A stretch of 10,208 nucleotides of DNA from Alphaproteobacteria bacterium UBA3439 (GTDB lineage Bacteria; Pseudomonadota; Alphaproteobacteria; Puniceispirillales; Puniceispirillaceae), in NCBI GenBank assembly GCA_002378605.1, contig DFSK01000031.1, positions 1 to 10,208 of the forward strand, written 5' to 3'. How positions within the stretch are numbered: the first letter of the stretch is position 1; every line of letters begins with the position of its first letter. Position numbers and translations under genes: made by a program. Positions 6,506-10,208 of the stretch are shown here, piece after piece. The notes under the pieces are model-generated. The model made no database searches. It saw nothing but the letters and a program-made list of their open reading frames with translations, and was not told the origin of the DNA.

Positions 6506-7305
6506 CGTTTGCCAGTTGGGCCAGAAATTATCTTGCTGATTTCTTTGTCAAAATCAACTTCGGCACGGGCGCCGCGCATGATATTGTCTTGGTCGATAAT
6601 TTCGACATTACCATCAAGATTGGCCAATGATGTGCTTGCAACATAATTCAGCTTGTCGGCGGTTGCTATGCTGCCTTGAGCTGTGACGACCTTGGCATTG
6701 TCATATGCATCAATGGTTTTCAAGGTGCCGTCTGCGCCGATATAGGCGATCAGCTTGTCACCAAAGACATTGCGGCCATCGCTGTTCTGATAATGGGCTT
6801 TGCCAATTGCGGTGACTTTGCGATTGTTGTCATCGGTCGAATCATAGGTAATTGATTTGGTTGCCGTCATTGTGCCTTTGGGGCCGGTGACAGACGCATT
6901 TTTACCCGTCAGAACATAGAGGTTGTTGGTCAGATCATAATCCAGCTTGTCGCCTTTGGCGGTATTTTCACCCTCAATATAGGTCACTGATCCGGTTGCG
7001 ACCACTTGGGTGATGTCGCGCGTTTTCCCTTCAGTCATGTATTTGGCGATGATATGACCGGCAGTGATATTTGCTTGGCCCTGTTCAACATAGGCATTGC
7101 CTTTGGCGATATAGGTGCCGTCAGTTTGGTTCCATTCAAGCGAGTCGCTTGCTTCAATCGTGATGGGAAGCGGGGCGGCCTCACTTTTGCCGCTGGCTGT
7201 CTGTGCAAAGGCGGGGGCGGCCAGACTGCTGGCGACTATAAAGCTGCCAATGCCAACAGCGACGACGCGCAATGTTTTGACGAAATAGCGATTAGATCGG
7301 TGCAT
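6481..7305 (-). CDS. lptA: LptA-like periplasmic LPS transport protein (OstA-like)
   Basis: Forms the periplasmic bridge that carries lipopolysaccharide from LptC at the inner membrane to LptD at the outer membrane. The 274-residue protein starts with a Sec signal peptide: a basic start, a hydrophobic stretch around residues 14-30, and a likely cleavage after AFA at about residue 34. The mature part is a series of beta-jellyroll strands of the OstA type, e.g. ITIEASDSLEWNQTDGTYIA near 48-67 and KGDKLDYDLTNN in the middle. A second similar block, GSIATADKLNYVASTS, lies near the C-terminus. It is clearly longer than the 185-residue E. coli LptA, so it may carry extra jellyroll repeats. The ATG at 7305 is required for a complete signal peptide, though its ribosome site is weak. 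It lies 49 bp after lptC. Confidence 0.9.
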   Translation of the reverse strand: MHRSNRYFVKTLRVVAVGIGSFIVASSLAAPAFAQTASGKSEAAPLPITIEASDSLEWNQTDGTYIAKGNAYVEQGQANITAGHIIAKYMTEGKTRDITQVVATGSVTYIEGENTAKGDKLDYDLTNNLYVLTGKNASVTGPKGTMTATKSITYDSTDDNNRKVTAIGKAHYQNSDGRNVFGDKLIAYIGADGTLKTIDAYDNAKVVTAQGSIATADKLNYVASTSLANLDGNVEIIDQDNIMRGARAEVDFDKEISKIISGPTGKRVTGILTP

Positions 7306-7354
7306 GATGTGATCTGCTTTCTGCCCAACCGGCCAATTAGTTTATCAAAAATAT

Positions 7355-8065
7355 CTAGGTTTTGGCCTTATTTGATTTCGGTTCGACCACGGCCTTTGAT
7401 GACGGGGCAATGGCGTTGCTGTTTTTGATGATCATTTTTGCAGCCCCGCCAAAGACGATCCGTGCGCCGTTGTCATAGACTTGCATGCTATCGGCATTGA
7501 TGCGCCTGTCAATATCTTGAACCTGAACCGGAACATCGCTACGCATCTCACCAGCTTTGAGATTGGCCTCAAGCGCTTCGGTATCGAGGCGAAGATTGCG
7601 ATCAGGCTGGGTCACGACAACCGCGCCTGACATGGAAACGATATCGGTCTGTTTGTTAAACACACCTGAATTTGATTGCAGATTAACAAGCGAGCCATTG
7701 CGCATCGTCAAAATGGCGGTTGGCTGATCCATATCAACACGGCCTGACCCGTCAGGGGCTTCATTGGCTTTGGCCGCCGTGATTTCATAAGGTTTTCCAG
7801 CTGGTGTTAGGCCGCGATAGCGGGCGCCGGTCAATTGAACTTCGCTGCTTTGGGTGCGTTTCACCTCTTTGATCTCCAGCGATACATCCTTGCCATTGGC
7901 CAAAAGGCCAAGCCAGCTTGCAACAGCAAGCGTTAGAACAGCGCCAACGCCAACAAGCAAAAGCGACAATGGATAACGCCGCTCACTAGTGGTCTGGGCG
8001 GATTTGGCGCGCGGGGTGAAGCGGCTTTTTCTTGGTGGGTTTATGTCGGCCATATGTGATGTCAT
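7355..8065 (-). CDS. lptC: LPS export system protein LptC
   Basis: A bitopic inner-membrane protein that receives lipopolysaccharide from LptB2FG and hands it to LptA. The 236-residue frame has a short basic, Pro/Arg-rich cytoplasmic head, a single membrane helix at about residues 31-55, and a periplasmic beta-jellyroll domain. Segments such as LTGARYRGLTPAGKPYEITA and SNSGVFNKQTDIVSMSGAVV are typical of alphaproteobacterial LptC. Two starts are possible. The ATG at 8065 directly abuts AGGGA with no spacer and follows an in-frame TAG. The ATG at 8053 (MADINPP) places AGGGA 12 nt away and may be the real one; the difference is four residues. It sits between rnd, 77 bp upstream, and lptA in a same-strand cluster. 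Confidence 0.92.
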   Translation of the reverse strand: MTSHMADINPPRKSRFTPRAKSAQTTSERRYPLSLLLVGVGAVLTLAVASWLGLLANGKDVSLEIKEVKRTQSSEVQLTGARYRGLTPAGKPYEITAAKANEAPDGSGRVDMDQPTAILTMRNGSLVNLQSNSGVFNKQTDIVSMSGAVVVTQPDRNLRLDTEALEANLKAGEMRSDVPVQVQDIDRRINADSMQVYDNGARIVFGGAAKMIIKNSNAIAPSSKAVVEPKSNKAKT

Positions 8066-8142
8066 TCCCTAAATGATCGCCAGCGATGCCATCAGTCCGG
8101 ATACGCCCCGTTCCTGCCTGAATTTAACTCGCGGGCTAAAGC

Positions 8143-8754
8143 CTAGTGATGGAAAATATCCATCTCGGCAAAGCCATCAAGGTCAAGCTTTGCACGGGTT
8201 AGCAAAAAGGCAAAACAATGTGCGGCAATATCGCTTCGGCCTTCGCGTTCCAGCATCACATCAAGGCGTTCGCGAAGCCGGTGAAGATATAAAACATCAC
8301 CAGCCGCATATTCGGCCTGTTCAGGCGTCAAGGTCGCTGCGCCCCAATCAGATGATTGCTGCTGTTTTGAAATATCGATTTGCAATAATTCGCGGCAAAG
8401 GTCTTTTAGTCCATGCCGGTCGGTATAGGTGCGGATAAGTTTGGATGCGATTTTGGTACAGTAAACCGGGCCAGCAAGCGGGCCAATGCCGTGGCTAAGG
8501 CTGGCAATGTCAAAACGGGCAAAGTGAAAGAGCTTTGTTACTTGCGGATTGACAAGAAGTGACGCCAGATTTGGGCTTGGCATTTGTGGCTTGGCGATTT
8601 TGACAAGATGCGCATTCCCATCACCGCTGGATAGCTGCACAAGGCACAGCCGATCACGATGCGGGTTGAGGCCCATTGTTTCGGTATCGATGGCAACCAC
8701 ATCGCCAAGATCAATATCGGCGGGAAGGTCGTCCTGATGGATATGAATTGTCAT
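8143..8754 (-). CDS. rnd: RNase D-like 3'-5' exoribonuclease, short form without HRDC
   Basis: A DEDDy-family exonuclease predicted to trim the 3' ends of tRNA precursors and other small RNAs. The 203-residue protein has all the catalytic residues: Asp23 and Glu25 in AIDTETMGL, Asp82 in HFARFDIA, and Tyr149 with Asp153 in EYAAGDVLYL. The conserved TDRHGLKDLC stretch lies at 111-120. It ends shortly after the exonuclease domain, so the HRDC domains of E. coli RNase D are absent; this short form is usual in alphaproteobacteria. The ATG at 8754 has GAGG five bases upstream. A longer reading to 8907 would run through tRNA-Leu and is rejected. It lies downstream of tRNA-Leu and upstream of lptC on the same strand. 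Confidence 0.93.
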   Translation of the reverse strand: MTIHIHQDDLPADIDLGDVVAIDTETMGLNPHRDRLCLVQLSSGDGNAHLVKIAKPQMPSPNLASLLVNPQVTKLFHFARFDIASLSHGIGPLAGPVYCTKIASKLIRTYTDRHGLKDLCRELLQIDISKQQQSSDWGAATLTPEQAEYAAGDVLYLHRLRERLDVMLEREGRSDIAAHCFAFLLTRAKLDLDGFAEMDIFHH

Positions 8755-8857
8755 CGATGCCTCGTTTCTTTTGTTTTCGCAAAGGCTGGGCTGTTTTGCC
8801 AAGGGCGCGCTTTGGTGCGTCAAGCTTGTGACGGCCGTGCTGCGGGTCAAATGGCAA

Positions 8858-8944
<87 letters not shown>

Positions 8945-9243
8945 TTGCCATTGACCTTGCGGAAAACCGCTGCCTGTCTGACGGCGTGAGAATAGCCACA
9001 AACGGTGGCGTGTCAAACCTTTTCAATGACCTAATGGCGAGAAAATGCGGCTTTCATTGGCGGTGCGAAGTGCCGCTAGAAATCTATTTTATGGCAAATC
9101 TGCATTGGTGGGATTGTAAAGCGCGGAGGCATGACCTAATTTGCAGTCAATGAGTGCGTGGCGGCCATCCGGGTTTGGGCCGAGCCGCCAGAAAATTAGA
9201 TCATCGCGCCGCGCCCATTGGCCGGTCAAGCAAGGATAAATCA
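8945..9243. other. Divergent spacer between tRNA-Leu and the NDUFA9-like gene
   Basis: About 300 bases without a gene. The left part holds the tRNA-Leu promoter and leader. To the right I find no clear plus-strand promoter for the NDUFA9-like gene; a purine-rich site at 9123-9129 precedes only ATG-ACC-stop. The word GACCTAAT occurs here twice (near 9028 and 9132) and once in the adjacent tRNA variable arm, which I regard as chance. Confidence 0.5.
8989..9016 (-). promoter_or_regulatory. Sigma-70-type promoter of tRNA-Leu
   Basis: On the minus strand TTGACA (9016-9011) is followed after 16 bases by TATTCT (8994-8989). Transcription would start near 8982, about 38 bases before the tRNA 5' end. 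A small GCGG/CCGC hairpin (8959-8970) lies in that leader. With no clear promoter between the tRNA and rnd, this site may also feed rnd. Confidence 0.7.
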
Positions 9244-10197
9244 ATGATCAACACAGTCGCAGTAATTGGTGGATCTGGGTTTGTTGGGCGGGCGACCGTG
9301 GAACGGCTGGCGCGTGCCGGTAAACAGGTCATTGTTCTATGTCGCAATAGCGAGCGGGCAAAATATTTAAAACCGATGGGCAATGTTGGGCAGATCACGC
9401 TTGTGGCTGGCAATGCGCTTGATGAGGCGGTTCTGGACTCGGTCATTCGGCCGGCGGATGCGGTGGTCAATCTTGTTGGCATTCTTGCCGAAGGGGGTGG
9501 GCAGCGTTTTGACGAATTGCAGGCGCAATTGCCAGAGCGTATCGGCGCGCTTGCCACGAAGCATGGTCTTCAATCAGTTGTTCATGTATCGGCCATCGGC
9601 GCCGACAGCCAGTCGCCAAGCCATTATGCGAAAAGCAAGGCCGCTGGCGAAGCCGGATTGCGAAAGGCCTATTCACCAGCCGTAATCTTGCGGCCGTCGA
9701 TTGTGTTTGGCCCGCGCGATGATTTCTTTAACCGCTTTGCCGCTATGGCAATGATTGCGCCGGCATTGCCATTGCCTGGTGGTGGCAAAATGCGGATGCA
9801 GCCAGTCTATGTCGAAGATGTTGTCGGCGCAATTATGGCGGGTCTTGGTCTTGGTGCTGGCAAATTGGCCAAATCACCTGAGGGCAAGATTTTCGAACTT
9901 GGCGGCCCAGATATCTTTAGCTTCCGGCAGTTGATGGAAATCACCTTGCTGCAAATCCAGCGCCGTCGCCTGTTATTATCAGTGCCATTTTTTGCTTTAT
10001 CATGCGGTGCCGCCGTTGCGGGATTGCTGCCAAATGCGCCAATCACGCTGGATCAGGTGCGGTTGTTGAAACGTGACAATGTCGTTGACAAGGCGGCGCT
10101 GACACTCGCTGATCTGGGTATCACGGCAACTTGTGTTGATGCGGTTTTGCCAACCTATCTTGAGCGCTATCGCCCCGGTGGGCTGTTCCGGTCTTAG
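9244..10197 (+). CDS. NDUFA9-like atypical short-chain dehydrogenase (complex I NDUFA9 subunit family)
   Basis: An NAD(P)-binding Rossmann protein of the group that includes the NDUFA9 accessory subunit of mitochondrial complex I. The bacterial role is not settled; assembly or stability of NADH dehydrogenase and quinone metabolism have both been suggested for relatives. The 317-residue protein starts with the glycine motif VIGGSGFVGRATVERLA (GGSGFVG at 9-15). NLVGIL follows at 76-81, then Ser116 in VHVSAIGA and a YAKSK active-site motif with Tyr128 and Lys132. RPSIVFGPRDDFFNRFA is typical of the NDUFA9 group. The ATG at 9244 has AAGGA seven bases upstream, whereas upstream codons from 9154 lack family similarity. 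It is divergent from tRNA-Leu. The stop is TAG, and no downstream gene is visible. Confidence 0.88.
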   Translation: MINTVAVIGGSGFVGRATVERLARAGKQVIVLCRNSERAKYLKPMGNVGQITLVAGNALDEAVLDSVIRPADAVVNLVGILAEGGGQRFDELQAQLPERIGALATKHGLQSVVHVSAIGADSQSPSHYAKSKAAGEAGLRKAYSPAVILRPSIVFGPRDDFFNRFAAMAMIAPALPLPGGGKMRMQPVYVEDVVGAIMAGLGLGAGKLAKSPEGKIFELGGPDIFSFRQLMEITLLQIQRRRLLLSVPFFALSCGAAVAGLLPNAPITLDQVRLLKRDNVVDKAALTLADLGITATCVDAVLPTYLERYRPGGLFRS

Positions 10198-10208
10198 CTG
10201 ATGCTTGG

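Noticed and set aside
9154..9243. 30-residue upstream extension of the NDUFA9-like protein
   Set aside because: The Rossmann domain starts directly after the ATG at 9244, which has an AAGGA site seven bases upstream.

Overview
This is an ordinary-looking core-genome segment from a Gram-negative alphaproteobacterium of moderate G+C content. The lineage call rests on gene content and order: a FYDLN-type acidic zinc-ribbon protein divergent from aroA-cmk-rpsA, a short HRDC-less RNase D upstream of lptC-lptA-lptB, an NDUFA9-like protein, and an S1 protein ending in the usual alphaproteobacterial tail. A SAR116/Rhodospirillales-like marine lineage would fit, but that is an inference without any search. 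I see no mobile elements, CRISPR arrays, prophage genes or compositionally foreign islands.

Layout. Positions 1-1694 (minus) hold rpsA, ribosomal protein S1, cut at its 3' end by the window edge. Positions 1695-1939 hold a long rpsA leader and a rho-independent-type terminator behind cmk. Positions 1940-3924 (minus) hold aroA (EPSP synthase) and cmk (cytidylate kinase), overlapping by 4 bp. From 4179 (plus) come the FYDLN-family acidic protein, a hairpin-rich spacer, and tRNA-Ala(GGC). From 4970 to 8754 (minus) come, in transcription order, rnd, lptC, lptA, lptB and ptsN. These cover RNA 3'-end trimming, lipopolysaccharide transport and the nitrogen-PTS EIIA protein. At 8858-8944 (minus) lies tRNA-Leu(CAG), upstream of rnd and in the same direction. 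From 9244 (plus) comes an NDUFA9-like atypical short-chain dehydrogenase, complete up to its stop at 10197.

How the genes fit together. aroA-cmk-rpsA is a conserved housekeeping cluster (shikimate pathway, CMP phosphorylation, translation). LptC, LptA and LptB are the inner-membrane and periplasmic parts of the LPS export bridge, so the cell should have an LPS-bearing outer membrane. In many Proteobacteria lptB is followed by rpoN, hpf and ptsN; here rpoN and hpf are missing and ptsN follows lptB after 124 bp, with a near-consensus sigma-70 promoter of its own.

The most unusual points are the missing rpoN-hpf, a strongly structured 114-nt spacer before tRNA-Ala, a class II-like EPSP synthase with glycine at the position that is alanine in the glyphosate-tolerant CP4 enzyme, and a few short intergenic repeats. 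I found no convincing new multi-gene system.
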